A DNA stretch of 33,713 bases, from positions 1-33,713 of the forward strand of contig JAQICJ010000294.1 in assembly GCA_027858615.1 (NCBI GenBank). The letters run 5' to 3'. A program made the position numbers and the translations under genes. This document shows, piece by piece, positions 7,875-18,314 of this stretch (the first letter of the stretch is position 1; each line of letters starts with the position of its first letter). This DNA comes from Deltaproteobacteria bacterium (GTDB lineage Bacteria; Myxococcota_A; Polyangia; HGW-17). The notes beneath the pieces were generated by a model. That model had not been told where the DNA came from. It did no database searches and saw only the letters and a program-made list of their open reading frames with translations.

Positions 7875-10800
7875 ATGAAAGATATATTCAGTTTTTTTGA
7901 GCCCACAAAGGAAACTAAAGATTTCGATGCTATTCAGATAACCTTGGCTTCACCAGAAAAAATTCTGGAATGGTCTTATGGAGAGGTAAAAAAACCCGAG
8001 ACAATAAATTACAGGACATTCAAACCAGAAAAAGATGGATTATTTTGTGCTAAAATATTTGGACCTGTAAAAGATTATGAATGTAATTGCGGTAAGTATA
8101 AAAGAATGAAACACCGCGGGGTTGTTTGTGAGCGTTGCGGTGTCGAAGTTATTTCTTCCAAAGTCAGACGGGAAAGAATGGGGCATATAGAACTTGCTAC
8201 TCCCGTTGCCCACATCTGGTTTTTAAGAAGTCTCCCCTCAAGAATTGGCAATTTACTGAACATAAAAGTCAAGAATCTGCAGTCAATTCTTTTCTGTGAA
8301 GCCTTTATCGTTACCGATCCCCTGGATAGTGGACTGGAAAAAGGCAAAATTCTAAAAGAAAACGAATATCAGGAATTACAGGAAGAACTGGGTTATGGTT
8401 CTTTTAAGGCTGAAACCGGTGGTCAGGCTATTTATGATCTTTTATCTCAACTTGATATTGAATTGTTGAACTTTGAGATCAAGGAAGAATTGCAGTTAAC
8501 CAAGAATAAAGCAAAAAGAAAAAAATATGCCAAAAGGCTTAAAACCATCAAGGCTTTTAAAAATTCAGACAATCTTCCTGAATATATGATGGTAAAAGTT
8601 GTTCCGGTTCTGCCACCTGACCTGAGACCTTTGGTTCCCCTTGATGGCGGACGTTTTGCCACTTCCGATCTCAATGATCTTTATCGTCGGGTCATCAATC
8701 GTAACAACCGCCTCAAAAAATTGATCGAACTCAGTGCACCTTCAATAATCATCAGAAATGAAAAAAGAATGTTGCAGGAGTCGGTGGATGCTCTTTTTGA
8801 TAATTCCAGAAAAAAGAAATCAGTTACAGGTTCCCACAGGCGTCCTTTGAAATCTCTGTCCGACATGCTTAAAGGTAAACAGGGACGTTTTCGTCAGAAT
8901 CTCCTTGGTAAGAGAGTCGATTATTCCGGTCGTTCCGTAATTGTTGTAGGTCCGGAATTAAAACTTCACCAGTGCGGACTTCCCAAAAAAATGGCTCTCG
9001 AATTGTTCAAACCATTCATTTATCACGAATTGGAAAAACAGGGACACACTTCAACCATCAAGAATTCCAAGAAGATGGTGGAAGCAAAAGATAATCCCGT
9101 TATTTGGGATATTTTGGAGAAGGTTATTCGGGAACATCCCATTATGCTGAATCGTGCTCCAACTCTGCATAGACTTGGTATTCAAGCTTTTGAGCCAGTT
9201 CTTATTGAAGGAAAAGCCATTCAGTTGCATCCTTTGGTTTGTACAGCTTTCAATGCCGACTTTGATGGTGATCAGATGGCTGTTCATGTACCATTAAGTG
9301 TGGAAGCCCAGATGGAAACCAGGGTTCTGATGATGTCCACCAACAATATTTTGGGACCGGCTCACGGAAAGCCAATTATAGTTCCCTCTCAGGATATAGT
9401 ACTTGGACTTTACTACATAACCAGAGATCTTCCTTTTCGCAGGGGCGAATACAAGCCTGAAGGCAATATATTTGCCGGTATTTATGACGGGATCCAGGAA
9501 GTCAGAATGGCTTACGAAAACGGATATCTTGATCTCCATGCCAAAATAAAGGCTCGCCTTACATCTATTGACGAATACGGTGATGAAAACATCAAAATTT
9601 ACGATACCACCACAGGCAGAGTTCTGCTTTATGATATCGTACCTAGGGAGATCCCCTTCGAATATATCAATCAAACTCTCAAGAAAAAACAATTGGGGAA
9701 TCTGATTGACAAGTGTTATCGACTTCTCGGAGAAAAAGCCACAGTTCTTCTGGCTGATTCACTGCGCAGCATGGGTTACAAATATTCCACTATTGCTGGT
9801 ATTTCCATCGGTATTGATGATATGCACATCCCTGCCAGCAAGCAGAAAAAACTTGAAGAAGCTGAACTTGAGTTGAAAAAATATGAAGATCAAGAAAGTG
9901 AAGGTGTGATCACCTCAGGTGAGAAACACAATAAGATCATCGACCTCTGGTCAGGAATGTCCGATACTATTGCCAACGAAATGATGGACGGAATTGCCAC
10001 CGAGACTTTCACTGATTCGGAAACAGGGAAAACAGTAGTTGACAAATCACTCAACCCCGTTTTCATCATGGCTGAATCAGGTGCTCGTGGTTCTCATCAA
10101 CAGATCAGACAGTTGGCTGGTATGAGGGGTTTGATGGCCAAACCTTCAGGTGAAATTATTGAAACACCAATTACAACCAACTTCCGTGAAGGATTGAGTG
10201 TTCATCAATACTTCATTTCCACTCACGGTGCTCGTAAAGGTCTGGCTGATACCGCTCTCAAAACCGCCAACTCCGGTTATCTTACCAGAAGGCTGGTTGA
10301 TGTTTCCCAAAATGCCATTGTTTCGGAATTTGATTGTGGAACAGCCAAAGGCATTGAACTGGGTCATCTTACCGATGGTGGTCGCATTGTCGAAACTTTG
10401 GACGAACGAATTCTGGGCAGAGTTGTACTGGAAGATATCGTTGCCCCTTATACAGATGAAGTTATTGTTTATGCCAATGAAGTAGTTGACGAGGAAAAAG
10501 CGGAACGAATCAAGGAAGCCGGGGTTGACCGGGTTAAAATTCGTTCGGTTCTTACCTGTGAAGCTTCCAGGGGTGTTTGTATCAATTGTTATGGTCGAGA
10601 TCTTTCTCGAGGTGCCATGGTGAAGATCGGTGAAGCTGTAGGAATTATTGCTGCCCAGTCCATTGGTGAGCCTGGTACTCAGTTGACAATGAGAACCTTC
10701 CATATTGGTGGTGCTGCCAAGGTTGGTGCAGACGAATCATCTATCGAAGCCCAATCCAAAGGAATAGTCAGGCTTGAAAACTGTAATAGTGTGGAACGTG

Positions 10801-12071
10801 AAGATCCCCAGACCAAAGAAAAAGAAAAGGTTATCATCAATCGCAATGCTCAATTGATCATTCTTGACGAATCCGGTCGGGAAAAGAGCCAGTACAATCT
10901 GATTTATGGTGCCAAAATCATGGTGGACAACGGTGATACCGTAGAACAAAGTCAGCGCCTGAGTGAATGGGATCCCTATTCCGAAACCTTCCTGGCTGAA
11001 GTGGGTGGTTTCGCCAAGTACGAAGATCTTGAAGAAGGTCGTACTCTCAAGGAAACCATGGATGAAAATACCGGGCGTACCAAAAAGATGGTTATCGAAA
11101 GTAAAGATACCAGTCTTAAACCGAGAATCGTTATTGTCGATAAAAATGGTGTGCCCAAAAAGATCCCCGGAACCAAGCACGATATGGTGATCAGACTTCC
11201 TGCCAAAACATTTGTCAGTGTATATGACGGTGAACAAATCAATGCAGGTGCCGAGCTGGCCAAGCTTCCCCAGGAATCTGCCAAAACCACCAAAGATATT
11301 ACCGGTGGTCTCCCTCGAGTTGTTGAATTGTTCGAAGCCAGAAAACCAAAAGAGCATGCTATTATTACAGAAATTGACGGTGTTGTTAGTTTCGGAAAAG
11401 ACATCAAAAACAAACAAAGAGTGATAATCACCCCCAATAAAGGTAAATCCAAAGAATATAAAATTCCCAAGATGAAACATGTTAAAGTCAGGGAAGGCGA
11501 ATATGTTCATGCCGGTGATTCCCTCATGGAAGGTCCCCCAAATCCCCATGATATCCTCAAAGTTTCCGGTATCGAAAAATTGGCCAAATATCTGGTTGAA
11601 GAAGTTCAGGGTGTTTATCGAGTCCAGGGTGTATCGATAAATGACAAGCATATCGAAATGATCGTCCGCCAGATGCTCAAAAAAGTAAAAGTAATAGAAC
11701 CCGGAGATACAGAATTTCTGGTTAATCAAAGAGTAGATAAATTGAAATTTGATCGCGAAAACTCGAATATTCTTAATGAGGGTGGAAAACCTGCCCTGGC
11801 TGAACCACTTCTCATGGGAATTACCAAAGCTTCGCTTTCAACAGAATCTTTCCTCAGTGCTTCTTCCTTCCAGGAAACCACCAAAGTCATGACTGAAGCG
11901 TCAATCTGGGGAAAAATTGATTATCTCAGGGGTTTGAAAGAAAATGTTATTATGGGAAGAATTATTCCTGCCGGAACAGGTCTGAAGGCATATGAGCGGA
12001 TGACCTATTTTGTCAAGGATGAAGAAGAGAAAGAAGATGACTTTATAGATGAAGAAGAAATGGATTTTTAA
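7875..12071 (+). CDS. rpoC: DNA-directed RNA polymerase subunit beta'
   Basis: RpoC carries the catalytic magnesium site of RNA polymerase. The product is 1398 residues. The N-terminal zinc ribbon uses C70, C72, C85 and C88. The catalytic NADFDGDQM motif is at residues 460-468, with D462, D464 and D466 binding Mg2+. The second zinc site is visible later as FDCGTAKG and [14 protein letters not shown]. The C-terminus is acidic ([16 protein letters not shown]). ATG 7875 is preferred over a TTG at 7860 because GGAG lies upstream and MKDIFSFFE is a typical start. It ends the polymerase transcript. No canonical terminator follows before the next promoter. Confidence 0.98.
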   Translation: MKDIFSFFEPTKETKDFDAIQITLASPEKILEWSYGEVKKPETINYRTFKPEKDGLFCAKIFGPVKDYECNCGKYKRMKHRGVVCERCGVEVISSKVRRERMGHIELATPVAHIWFLRSLPSRIGNLLNIKVKNLQSILFCEAFIVTDPLDSGLEKGKILKENEYQELQEELGYGSFKAETGGQAIYDLLSQLDIELLNFEIKEELQLTKNKAKRKKYAKRLKTIKAFKNSDNLPEYMMVKVVPVLPPDLRPLVPLDGGRFATSDLNDLYRRVINRNNRLKKLIELSAPSIIIRNEKRMLQESVDALFDNSRKKKSVTGSHRRPLKSLSDMLKGKQGRFRQNLLGKRVDYSGRSVIVVGPELKLHQCGLPKKMALELFKPFIYHELEKQGHTSTIKNSKKMVEAKDNPVIWDILEKVIREHPIMLNRAPTLHRLGIQAFEPVLIEGKAIQLHPLVCTAFNADFDGDQMAVHVPLSVEAQMETRVLMMSTNNILGPAHGKPIIVPSQDIVLGLYYITRDLPFRRGEYKPEGNIFAGIYDGIQEVRMAYENGYLDLHAKIKARLTSIDEYGDENIKIYDTTTGRVLLYDIVPREIPFEYINQTLKKKQLGNLIDKCYRLLGEKATVLLADSLRSMGYKYSTIAGISIGIDDMHIPASKQKKLEEAELELKKYEDQESEGVITSGEKHNKIIDLWSGMSDTIANEMMDGIATETFTDSETGKTVVDKSLNPVFIMAESGARGSHQQIRQLAGMRGLMAKPSGEIIETPITTNFREGLSVHQYFISTHGARKGLADTALKTANSGYLTRRLVDVSQNAIVSEFDCGTAKGIELGHLTDGGRIVETLDERILGRVVLEDIVAPYTDEVIVYANEVVDEEKAERIKEAGVDRVKIRSVLTCEASRGVCINCYGRDLSRGAMVKIGEAVGIIAAQSIGEPGTQLTMRTFHIGGAAKVGADESSIEAQSKGIVRLENCNSVEREDPQTKEKEKVIINRNAQLIILDESGREKSQYNLIYGAKIMVDNGDTVEQSQRLSEWDPYSETFLAEVGGFAKYEDLEEGRTLKETMDENTGRTKKMVIESKDTSLKPRIVIVDKNGVPKKIPGTKHDMVIRLPAKTFVSVYDGEQINAGAELAKLPQESAKTTKDITGGLPRVVELFEARKPKEHAIITEIDGVVSFGKDIKNKQRVIITPNKGKSKEYKIPKMKHVKVREGEYVHAGDSLMEGPPNPHDILKVSGIEKLAKYLVEEVQGVYRVQGVSINDKHIEMIVRQMLKKVKVIEPGDTEFLVNQRVDKLKFDRENSNILNEGGKPALAEPLLMGITKASLSTESFLSASSFQETTKVMTEASIWGKIDYLRGLKENVIMGRIIPAGTGLKAYERMTYFVKDEEEKEDDFIDEEEMDF

Positions 12072-12185
12072 TCTGAAATAGATCTTGTTTTTTCAGAAAA
12101 ACTCAATTTTTCGTCTATTCTATCCTTATTTCGTTCTTTTTTCGAAAAAAAGCCAATATTTCTGCTTAAAACTGCAAATATGTAG

Positions 12186-12213
12186 TTGACAGTTATTATT
12201 CCATACCTATAAT
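12186..12213 (+). promoter_or_regulatory. Consensus sigma-70 promoter of the str operon
   Basis: TTGACA (12186-12191) and TATAAT (12208-12213) are both perfect consensus boxes with a 16-base spacer. The predicted start is near 12220, about 60 bases before rpsL. It is the strongest promoter in the window and probably feeds rpsL-rpsG-fusA and much of the downstream ribosomal cluster. Upstream bases 12072-12185 hold AT-rich sequence with small inverted repeats but no gene. Confidence 0.85.
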
Positions 12214-12220
12214 ACTCCAC

Positions 12221-12246
12221 GCTTTCAAAATGGAAGCATCTTTTTT
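12221..12246 (+). promoter_or_regulatory. 5'-terminal hairpin and T-run in the rpsL leader
   Basis: GCTTTC (12221-12226) pairs with GGAAGC (12232-12237), including one G-U pair, around AAAAT, and six T follow (12241-12246). The hairpin would start at or next to the predicted 5' end. It has terminator shape, but the RNA would be only about 27 bases long, so 5'-end stabilisation or very early attenuation are both possible. Confidence 0.45.
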
Positions 12247-12279
12247 CGTTTCTATAACCAGTGAAAGAAGTTTATAAAT

Positions 12280-12654
12280 ATGCCGACAATTAATCAGTTA
12301 GTGAGAAAAAGAAGAAAAGTTATCAAGAAAAAAAGTGATGCTCCAGCTTTGAAGGGATGCCCTCAAAAGCGCGGTGTTTGTGTGAGAGTTTATACAACAA
12401 CTCCCAAAAAGCCTAATTCGGCTTTACGCAAAGTTGCCCGTGTCAGACTTACAAATGGCATGGAAGTTACAACTTATATACCAGGAGAATCTCATAATCT
12501 TCAGGAACATTCCGTTGTTCTTATCAGAGGTGGACGTGTAAAAGATCTGCCCGGTGTAAGATATCATGTTGTTAGAGGTACCCTCGACACCGCAGGTGTT
12601 GATGACAGAAGACAGGGTCGCAGCAAGTACGGAACAAAAAAACCAAAAGCATAG
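12280..12654 (+). CDS. rpsL: 30S ribosomal protein S12
   Basis: S12 sits at the decoding centre and controls accuracy. The 124-residue product has the invariant [18 protein letters not shown] segment (residues about 38-55) and [17 protein letters not shown] near residues 84-100. Both streptomycin-related lysines, equivalent to E. coli K42/K43 and K87/K88, are wild type, which is the streptomycin-sensitive form. It is first in the str operon behind a consensus promoter. The ribosome binding site is weak (GAAAGAAG, well upstream). rpsG follows after 13 bases. Confidence 0.98.
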   Translation: MPTINQLVRKRRKVIKKKSDAPALKGCPQKRGVCVRVYTTTPKKPNSALRKVARVRLTNGMEVTTYIPGESHNLQEHSVVLIRGGRVKDLPGVRYHVVRGTLDTAGVDDRRQGRSKYGTKKPKA

Positions 12655-12667
12655 GAAGGTGTGTTGA

Positions 12668-13156
12668 ATGTCCCGTAAAGAAAGAGCACCAATTAGATAT
12701 GTTCATCCGGATCCTAAATTTATCGATGCAGATCTGGATTTAAGAAAAAAATTGACCAAGTTTATCAATGGGATCATGTTATCGGGCAAAAAAAGCGTAG
12801 CCGAAAAATGTGTTTACGATGCCTTTGATCTTATTGAACAGAGAAGGAAAGAAGACCCTCTCAAAGTTTTCCAGAAAGCTATTGATAATGTGAGACCCAG
12901 AGTCGAAGTCAAATCTCGTCGTGTAGGTGGATCTACGTACCAGGTGCCGATGGAAGTTGACTACAGAAGATCTATTGCTCTGGCCATGCGCTGGCTCAAG
13001 GGATTTTCCAGAAAAAGACCTGAATATACTTTCGTAGAAAGACTTGCAGCCGAGTTAATGGAAGCAAGTGAAGGTCGCGGTTCTTCAGTAAAGAAAAAAG
13101 AAGATACCCACAAAATGGCCGAAGCCAATAAAGCTTTCGCCCATTATCGCTGGTAA
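12668..13156 (+). CDS. rpsG: 30S ribosomal protein S7
   Basis: S7 nucleates assembly of the 30S head and contacts E-site tRNA and mRNA. The product is 162 residues, slightly longer than the common 156. It contains [25 protein letters not shown] near the N-terminus, the [21 protein letters not shown] beta-hairpin (about residues 77-98) and the C-terminal [24 protein letters not shown] precedes ATG 12668. In E. coli S7 represses its operon through the rpsL-rpsG gap. Here that gap is only 13 bases, and the structured gap is instead after rpsG. Confidence 0.98.
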   Translation: MSRKERAPIRYVHPDPKFIDADLDLRKKLTKFINGIMLSGKKSVAEKCVYDAFDLIEQRRKEDPLKVFQKAIDNVRPRVEVKSRRVGGSTYQVPMEVDYRRSIALAMRWLKGFSRKRPEYTFVERLAAELMEASEGRGSSVKKKEDTHKMAEANKAFAHYRW

Positions 13157-13204
13157 TAAAAATACAATTTTAATAACTGTATAATATCGGGATTTATCCA
13201 CCCA

Positions 13205-13231
13205 CCGCAAGGCGAGTTTTCGAACCGGCGG
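13205..13231 (+). promoter_or_regulatory. Structured hairpin in the fusA leader
   Basis: In the 122-base rpsG-fusA gap, CCGC (13205-13208) pairs with GCGG (13228-13231). Inside that, GG (13211-13212) pairs with CC (13225-13226), and CGA (13213-13215) pairs with TCG (13220-13222) around GTTT. Symmetric AA bulges separate the stems. The block is much richer in GC than its surroundings. A TATAAT at 13180-13185 lies upstream but without a good -35 box. A ribosomal-protein or translation control site for fusA is possible, but the ligand is unknown. Confidence 0.45.
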
Positions 13232-13278
13232 CTGTGATAACCGGATTATTGCATCCAAAATTCAAAAGGATTCAGTTA

Positions 13279-15369
13279 ATGACTTCCTCCAATAACGAGA
13301 TGGATAAACAAATTTCCATCAATGACATCAGAAACATTGGAATTATGGCACATATAGATGCCGGGAAGACAACTGTAACCGAAAGAATATTGTACTATAC
13401 AGGAATTACCCATCGCATCGGCGAAGTCCACGACGGCAATGCCACCATGGACTGGATGGAGCAGGAACAGGAACGTGGAATCACCATTACTTCTGCTGCT
13501 ACAACCACCAGATGGGGTGGAAAGAGAATCAACATTATTGACACTCCAGGACATGTTGATTTCACCATGGAAGTCGAAAGATGCCTCCGGGTACTTGATG
13601 GCGGAGTTGTTGTTTTTTGTGCTGTTTCCGGAGTTCAGCCCCAATCAGAAACTGTATGGAGACAGGCTGACAAATACCAGGTTCCTCGGATCGCTTTCAT
13701 TAACAAGATGGATCGGGTTGGAGCCAACGAAGAAAACGCCATAGAATCCATGGAAAACCGACTGGGTGCTCTTCCTCTGCAATTACAGATTCCAATTGGC
13801 AGAGAAGATGAATTCATGGGAGTTATCGATCTGGTTAACCGCCAGGCTTATGTCTGGGAGAAAGATATTCTGGGAGCTAAATTTGAACTTATAGATATCC
13901 CTGAAGATCTTAAAGATAAAGTAGAAAAGAAAAGACTTGCTATCATTGACATTCTAGCGGATATCAATGAAGAGTTTCTTGATATTGCCTTGCAGAACGA
14001 AGATGTTCCTGCTGAAATCCTGGATAAATATATCAAGGAAGAAGTCCTCAAACTTAAAATTACCCCTGTTTTTCTGGGCAGTGCCTTTAAAAATAAAGGT
14101 ATTCAGCCTCTCATGGATGCAGTAGTTTCCTATTTGCCATCACCCACGGAAGTCAAAGAAATTCGGGGAGTGGACAAAGAAGGAAACACCCTTGTGCGCA
14201 AACCTAGATATGACGAACCGGTTTCTGCCTTGGCCTTCAAAATAATGAGTGATCCCTTTGTAGGGCAACTCACATTCTTGCGTGTTTATTCTGGGGTGCT
14301 TGAAGCTGGTTCTACAGTATATAATGCAACTTGTGGCAAAAACGAACGGATTGGACGTTTGCTCCGAATCCATGCCAACAAGCGAGAACAGATAGATGAA
14401 ATTACAGCTGGCAATATTGGTGCTGCAGTTGGCTTGAGAGTCGCCTCTACCGGTGATACTCTCTGTGACGGATCTGCACCGATTTTGCTTGAATCTGTCG
14501 ATATTCCGGAAACAGTTGTTTCAGTAGCCGTTGAAACAAGGACTGCAGGAGATACGGAAAAACTCGGAAAGGCATTAAAAAAGCTTTCCCGTGAAGATCC
14601 CACCTTCAAGGTGAGTATGGATCAGGAAACCGGTCAGACTATTCTTAAGGGAATGGGTGAACTCCACCTCGAGATTATCATTGATCGTCTGATTAGAGAA
14701 TTCAAAGTGGAAGCAAAGATCGGAAAACCAGAAGTGGCTTATAGAGAAACCATTACCAAAAAAGCCGGTGGCGAATGCAAATTTGTCAAACAAACTGGTG
14801 GTAAAGGTCAATATGGACACGCTGTTATTGAAATAGAACCTGCTGAAAATGCATCAGGTTTGACCTTTGTCAACAAAATTACCGGCGGAGCAATTCCCAG
14901 AGAATATATTTCTTCTGTTGAAAAAGGAATTAAATCCGCTATGACTAATGGAATTTTGTCCGGTAATTTTATGGTTGACATTAAGGCAACTTTGTTAGAT
15001 GGATCCTTTCACCAGGTTGATTCCTCAGATAATGCTTTTATTGCTGCCGGTTCTCTTGCATTTAAAGATGCAGTGAGAAAAGCAGGTCCAATCATTGTAG
15101 AGCCGATCATGGATGTTGAAGTAGTCACTCCTGAAGAATATCTCGGTGATGTTCTGGGAGGAATCAGTTCCAGAAGAGGTAAAATCCTTGGTATGGAGAA
15201 CAGATCCGGAGTTCAGATAATTGATTCACAAATTCCCTTGGCAACAATGTTCGGATATGCTACACGGCTAAGGTCGCTTTCGCAGGGAAGAGCAACTTAT
15301 ACGATGCAATTTTCGCAGTATAAGGCGGTTCCCGCTAATATTATTGATAGTTTGGTTGATAATAGTTAA
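13279..15369 (+). CDS. fusA: Translation elongation factor G
   Basis: EF-G is the GTPase that drives ribosomal translocation and, with RRF, recycling. The 696-residue product has the G1 loop AHIDAGKTT (residues 24-32), G2 RGITI, G3 DTPGHVDF, G4 NKMDR and G5 GSAFKNKG, then the beta-barrel domain II, domain III, domain IV ([13 protein letters not shown]) and a C-terminal domain V. ATG 13279 is chosen because AAGGA lies eight bases upstream. The in-frame GTG at 13234 falls inside the leader hairpin region. tuf, which often follows, is absent and rpsJ comes next. Confidence 0.97.
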   Translation: MTSSNNEMDKQISINDIRNIGIMAHIDAGKTTVTERILYYTGITHRIGEVHDGNATMDWMEQEQERGITITSAATTTRWGGKRINIIDTPGHVDFTMEVERCLRVLDGGVVVFCAVSGVQPQSETVWRQADKYQVPRIAFINKMDRVGANEENAIESMENRLGALPLQLQIPIGREDEFMGVIDLVNRQAYVWEKDILGAKFELIDIPEDLKDKVEKKRLAIIDILADINEEFLDIALQNEDVPAEILDKYIKEEVLKLKITPVFLGSAFKNKGIQPLMDAVVSYLPSPTEVKEIRGVDKEGNTLVRKPRYDEPVSALAFKIMSDPFVGQLTFLRVYSGVLEAGSTVYNATCGKNERIGRLLRIHANKREQIDEITAGNIGAAVGLRVASTGDTLCDGSAPILLESVDIPETVVSVAVETRTAGDTEKLGKALKKLSREDPTFKVSMDQETGQTILKGMGELHLEIIIDRLIREFKVEAKIGKPEVAYRETITKKAGGECKFVKQTGGKGQYGHAVIEIEPAENASGLTFVNKITGGAIPREYISSVEKGIKSAMTNGILSGNFMVDIKATLLDGSFHQVDSSDNAFIAAGSLAFKDAVRKAGPIIVEPIMDVEVVTPEEYLGDVLGGISSRRGKILGMENRSGVQIIDSQIPLATMFGYATRLRSLSQGRATYTMQFSQYKAVPANIIDSLVDNS

Positions 15370-15443
15370 CCTCCAAAGGATAGATCACCATCGTTTGAAC
15401 TTTGCGGTTCATCAACATTTAATCGGCGATTGATCAATATATC

Positions 15444-15470
15444 CTCAAAAAGTTTAACTGTAACTCTGAG
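15444..15470 (+). promoter_or_regulatory. Possible hairpin in the rpsJ leader
   Basis: CTCA (15444-15447) pairs with TGAG (15467-15470) and AGTT (15451-15454) with AACT (15462-15465) around a seven-base loop, with AAA on one side and a single C on the other as an internal bulge. It lies 7 bases before the rpsJ ribosome binding site. S10 operons are often controlled by L4 binding a leader, but there is no direct evidence for that here. Confidence 0.3.
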
Positions 15471-15486
15471 ATTAATAGGAGTAAAA

Positions 15487-15795
15487 ATGCAGATAAGTCG
15501 AATAAGAATCAAATTAAAAGCTTATGATCATAAATTGCTTGATCAATCTGCTACTGAAATTGTAAATACTGCAAAAACAACAGGAGCAAATATTGCAGGT
15601 CCTATTCCTTTGCCTACTAAAATCAGCAGGTATTGCGTATTGAGATCCCCACATGTAAACAAGAAATCCAGAGAAGAGTTCGAAATCAGAACTTTTAAAA
15701 GATTGATAGATATTCTGGAACCAACTCAGCAAACAGTTGATGCTTTGATGAGACTTGATGTTGCGCCTGGAGTAAATGTCGAGATTAAAACCTGA
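15487..15795 (+). CDS. rpsJ: 30S ribosomal protein S10
   Basis: S10 (NusE) is a 30S head protein that also joins antitermination complexes with NusB and NusG. The 102-residue product contains [21 protein letters not shown], the extended loop [29 protein letters not shown] (about residues 38-66) and the C-terminal [14 protein letters not shown] 15487 follows AGGAG; the frame's earlier start at 15430 has no support. It stops with TGA and is followed 24 bases later by rplD in the same frame. The rplC gene normally found between them is missing. Confidence 0.97.
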   Translation: MQISRIRIKLKAYDHKLLDQSATEIVNTAKTTGANIAGPIPLPTKISRYCVLRSPHVNKKSREEFEIRTFKRLIDILEPTQQTVDALMRLDVAPGVNVEIKT

Positions 15796-15819
15796 GGCAA
15801 TTGAGATAGGGAGTATACG

Positions 15820-16452
15820 ATGCCAACTTTAAAAGTATTCGATCAAAAAGGTAAAGAACAAAGTACAATAGAATTGTCTGATGATGTTTTTGCAGTTGAA
15901 AGTAATGATCACCTCATGTGGCTGGTGATCAAGGCTCAACTTGCCAAGAAAAGAGCTGGCACCCACAAAACCAAGGGTAGAAGCGAAGTTCGCGGCGGTG
16001 GAAAAAAACCATACAGACAAAAAGGTACTGGTTGGGCACGCCAGGGTAGTATTCGGGCGCCAAATCATGTGGGCGGTGGAATAGTATTTGGTCCCACCCC
16101 CAGAAAATATATCCAGAAAGTCAATAAAAAGGTTTCCAGAAAAGCGCTTAAAATTGCTCTCAGTCAGAAAGCAAAAGATGAAAAACTGGTTATTGTAAAT
16201 GATCTCAACCTCGGGCAAATCAAAACCAAAGCAGTAAACTCAATGATCAGTAACTTTGGTAATGGCAAAACCCTCATCGTTGAAGATCAAAATAACCGGG
16301 AACTGGTATTATCTTCCAGAAATCTTGCCAAACACAAATGGCTGGCTCCAGAAGGTATCAATGCATATGACATCGTAAATCACGACACCTTGATTATGGA
16401 CGAAAAGACTGCAAAAGCACTGGATGAAAACCTTAAAAAAGCAGTGAGGTAA
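15820..16452 (+). CDS. rplD: 50S ribosomal protein L4
   Basis: L4 lines the peptide exit tunnel and in many bacteria represses the S10 operon. The product is 210 residues (E. coli 201). The extended RNA-binding loop [23 protein letters not shown] lies at about residues 60-83, flanked by the globular domain with KIALSQKA and [21 protein letters not shown] near the C-terminus. It directly follows rpsJ rather than rplC, which is an unusual gap in gene order. rplW starts three bases after its stop. Confidence 0.97.
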   Translation: MPTLKVFDQKGKEQSTIELSDDVFAVESNDHLMWLVIKAQLAKKRAGTHKTKGRSEVRGGGKKPYRQKGTGWARQGSIRAPNHVGGGIVFGPTPRKYIQKVNKKVSRKALKIALSQKAKDEKLVIVNDLNLGQIKTKAVNSMISNFGNGKTLIVEDQNNRELVLSSRNLAKHKWLAPEGINAYDIVNHDTLIMDEKTAKALDENLKKAVR

Positions 16453-16455
16453 AAA

Positions 16456-16761
16456 ATGAAATTTGCTGAAGATATTATCATCAGACCTATAATGACTGAA
16501 AAAAGTGTTGTAATGCAGGACAACCAAAGAAAATTTACCTTTGAGGTAAATCCTGCTGCAAATAAAATTCAAATTAGAGATGCTGTTGAGAAACTATTCA
16601 ATGTCAAGACCACAGATATAAAAACCATGAACTATCTTGGCAAAAGCGTTGAAAGAAGAATCGGCAGAACAAGAGTTGCAGGAAGAAAGAAAAGCTGGAA
16701 AAAAGCTATTGTGACCCTCAAAGAAGGTCATGATATTGATTTCTTTAATGATGCAGTGTAA
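16456..16761 (+). CDS. rplW: 50S ribosomal protein L23
   Basis: L23 surrounds the exit tunnel mouth and docks trigger factor and SRP. The 101-residue product begins with the family motif DIIIRPIMTEKSVVM (residues 5-19), has FEVNPAANKIQIRDAVEKLFNV, and ends with the VTLKEGHDIDFF segment. Length is normal. It starts three bases after rplD, within the distance expected for translational coupling, and its own ribosome binding site lies inside the rplD end (GTGAGG). Confidence 0.97.
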   Translation: MKFAEDIIIRPIMTEKSVVMQDNQRKFTFEVNPAANKIQIRDAVEKLFNVKTTDIKTMNYLGKSVERRIGRTRVAGRKKSWKKAIVTLKEGHDIDFFNDAV

Positions 16762-16776
16762 CTGAGGAGAATAATA

Positions 16777-17607
16777 ATGGGTATCAAAAAATATAGTGCT
16801 TTTACCCCTGGCCGCAGATGGATGACAAGTAATGATTTTGCTGAATTATCCGATGATTATGAGGTAGAACCATCCCTCATCAAACCGATGAAATCCAAAG
16901 CCGGTAGAAACAACCACGGAAGAATTACTGTCAGATTCCGAGGCGGTGGTCATAAAAGAAAATACAGAGTTATCGATTTCAAAAGAAATAAAACTGGCAT
17001 TCCCGCCACAGTCAAAAGTATTCAATACGATCCTAATCGAACAGCATTCATAGCTCTCATTTATTATGTAGATGGGGTTAAATCATACATTCTTGCTCCG
17101 GACGGTTTGAAAGAAGGAGATAAAGTAATAAGTGTAAACAGTGAAAATGCTGATATCGTAGTTGGAAATGCGATGCCAATTGAATTTATTCCAGTTGGAA
17201 CTCATGTGCATAATGTGGAATTGCACATTGGACATGGTGGTCAATTGGGAAGATCTGCAGGAAATTCAATCCAGGTGGTTGCCAAAGAAGGCAAGTACGC
17301 CTCACTTAAAATGCCATCCGGTGAAGTTAGAAAAGTAAGCCGCAGGTGCAGAGCTACTATCGGTACCGTTGGCAACAAAAATCATTCCAATCTCAAAGGC
17401 GGAAAAGCCGGACGCAGTAGATGGCTTGGACGCAGACCACATAATCGCGGTGTTACAATGAATCCTGTAGACCATCCCATGGGCGGTGGTGAAGGACGTT
17501 CCAGCGGCGGTCGCCATCCTTGTTCACCTTGGGGCACACCTTCCAAAGGTTATAAAACCCGTAAAAATAAACGAACCGATAAATATATCGTAAAACGCAG
17601 AAAATAA
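16777..17607 (+). CDS. rplB: 50S ribosomal protein L2
   Basis: L2 is a core 50S protein needed for subunit association and peptidyl transfer. The 276-residue product has the N-terminal RNA-binding part ([19 protein letters not shown], residues about 44-62), the [25 protein letters not shown] segment and the signature [20 protein letters not shown] near residues 228-247. That segment includes the conserved histidine equivalent to E. coli H229. Length is normal (E. coli 273). AGGAGA precedes the ATG. Confidence 0.98.
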   Translation: MGIKKYSAFTPGRRWMTSNDFAELSDDYEVEPSLIKPMKSKAGRNNHGRITVRFRGGGHKRKYRVIDFKRNKTGIPATVKSIQYDPNRTAFIALIYYVDGVKSYILAPDGLKEGDKVISVNSENADIVVGNAMPIEFIPVGTHVHNVELHIGHGGQLGRSAGNSIQVVAKEGKYASLKMPSGEVRKVSRRCRATIGTVGNKNHSNLKGGKAGRSRWLGRRPHNRGVTMNPVDHPMGGGEGRSSGGRHPCSPWGTPSKGYKTRKNKRTDKYIVKRRK

Positions 17608-17620
17608 TTAAGGAATTGTT

Positions 17621-17896
17621 ATGGCTAGATCAGTAAAAAAAGGTCCATTTATAGATGATCATTTGGTTGCAAAAGTTATGAAGGCCAAGGCTCAAGGTAA
17701 TAGAAAACCTATCCAGACCTGGTCCAGAAGATCCACTGTCTTTCCAGATATGATAGGTCTCAATATTGCCGTTCATAATGGTCGCAAATTTATTCCCATC
17801 TATATCAGTGATGAAATGGTAGGACATAAACTCGGTGAATTTGCGCCCACCAGGACTTTCTATAGTCATGCCGGCAGCAAAAAAATGAAACGCTAG
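17621..17896 (+). CDS. rpsS: 30S ribosomal protein S19
   Basis: S19 lies in the 30S head next to S13 and contacts the A-site finger and tRNA. The 91-residue product starts [15 protein letters not shown] and keeps [50 protein letters not shown], which is the conserved core of the family. The start follows AAGGAATTG. It stands in the normal place between rplB and rplV. Confidence 0.98.
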   Translation: MARSVKKGPFIDDHLVAKVMKAKAQGNRKPIQTWSRRSTVFPDMIGLNIAVHNGRKFIPIYISDEMVGHKLGEFAPTRTFYSHAGSKKMKR

Positions 17897-17907
17897 AGGA
17901 GAAAGAA

Positions 17908-18306
17908 ATGTCTGCAAAAAATAAACATATAAGCAAAAGAACGCGTATCAAGGAAGACAGAGCTACCTATCCTCGTGCATCTTTGAACAATGTTCGCATT
18001 GCTCCCAGAAAAGCCAGGATTATTGCCAATATGATCAGAGGCAAAAATGTTGAAGAAGCCCTTTCTCTCTTGGCTTTTACCAATAAAAAAGCTGCAAAAT
18101 TGATCAAAAAGCTGCTTATGAGTGCAACTTATAATGCAGAAGAGTATTTTGATTTTGAGCCTGAAGATACATATATCAAGACTATCTATGTTGACGAAGG
18201 TCCTGTCATGAAGTGGAGAAGGCCGAGAGCCAGGGGCAGAGCATTCAGAATCAATAAAAGAACAAGTCATATCACTATAAAATTAGATTTACGAGAGAAT
18301 GAATAG
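17908..18306 (+). CDS. rplV: 50S ribosomal protein L22
   Basis: L22 reaches into the exit tunnel with a long beta-hairpin. The product is 132 residues, about 20 more than E. coli, with the extra residues in a basic N-terminal stretch (residues 1-25). The core starts near [33 protein letters not shown]. The tunnel hairpin is recognisable as [30 protein letters not shown] (about residues 92-123). GAGGAG precedes ATG 17908, which supports the long N-terminus. Confidence 0.96.
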   Translation: MSAKNKHISKRTRIKEDRATYPRASLNNVRIAPRKARIIANMIRGKNVEEALSLLAFTNKKAAKLIKKLLMSATYNAEEYFDFEPEDTYIKTIYVDEGPVMKWRRPRARGRAFRINKRTSHITIKLDLRENE

Positions 18307-18314
18307 GAGGCACC

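Noticed and set aside
7712-7900. 62-residue frame in the rpoB-rpoC spacer
   Set aside because: No ribosome binding site, overlaps the rpoC start, and low-complexity hydrophobic content typical of AT-rich noncoding DNA.
10737-11729. 330-residue frame on the - strand inside rpoC
   Set aside because: It is the antisense shadow of conserved rpoC codons; the product is a Phe/His/Asn-rich string with no family features.
12072-12097. TCTGAAA/TTTCAGA inverted repeat after rpoC as a terminator
   Set aside because: It is followed by A rather than T on the + strand, so it is not a rho-independent terminator for rpoC.
15400-15409. Ten-base word AACTTTGCGG shared between the fusA-rpsJ gap and the rpsM leader
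   Set aside because: Too short to claim a common regulatory element, and the flanking predicted structures differ.
15793-15820. Readthrough fusion of rpsJ and rplD, which share a frame
   Set aside because: Two TGA codons lie between them, S10 ends normally, and rplD starts with its own ATG at a typical N-terminus.
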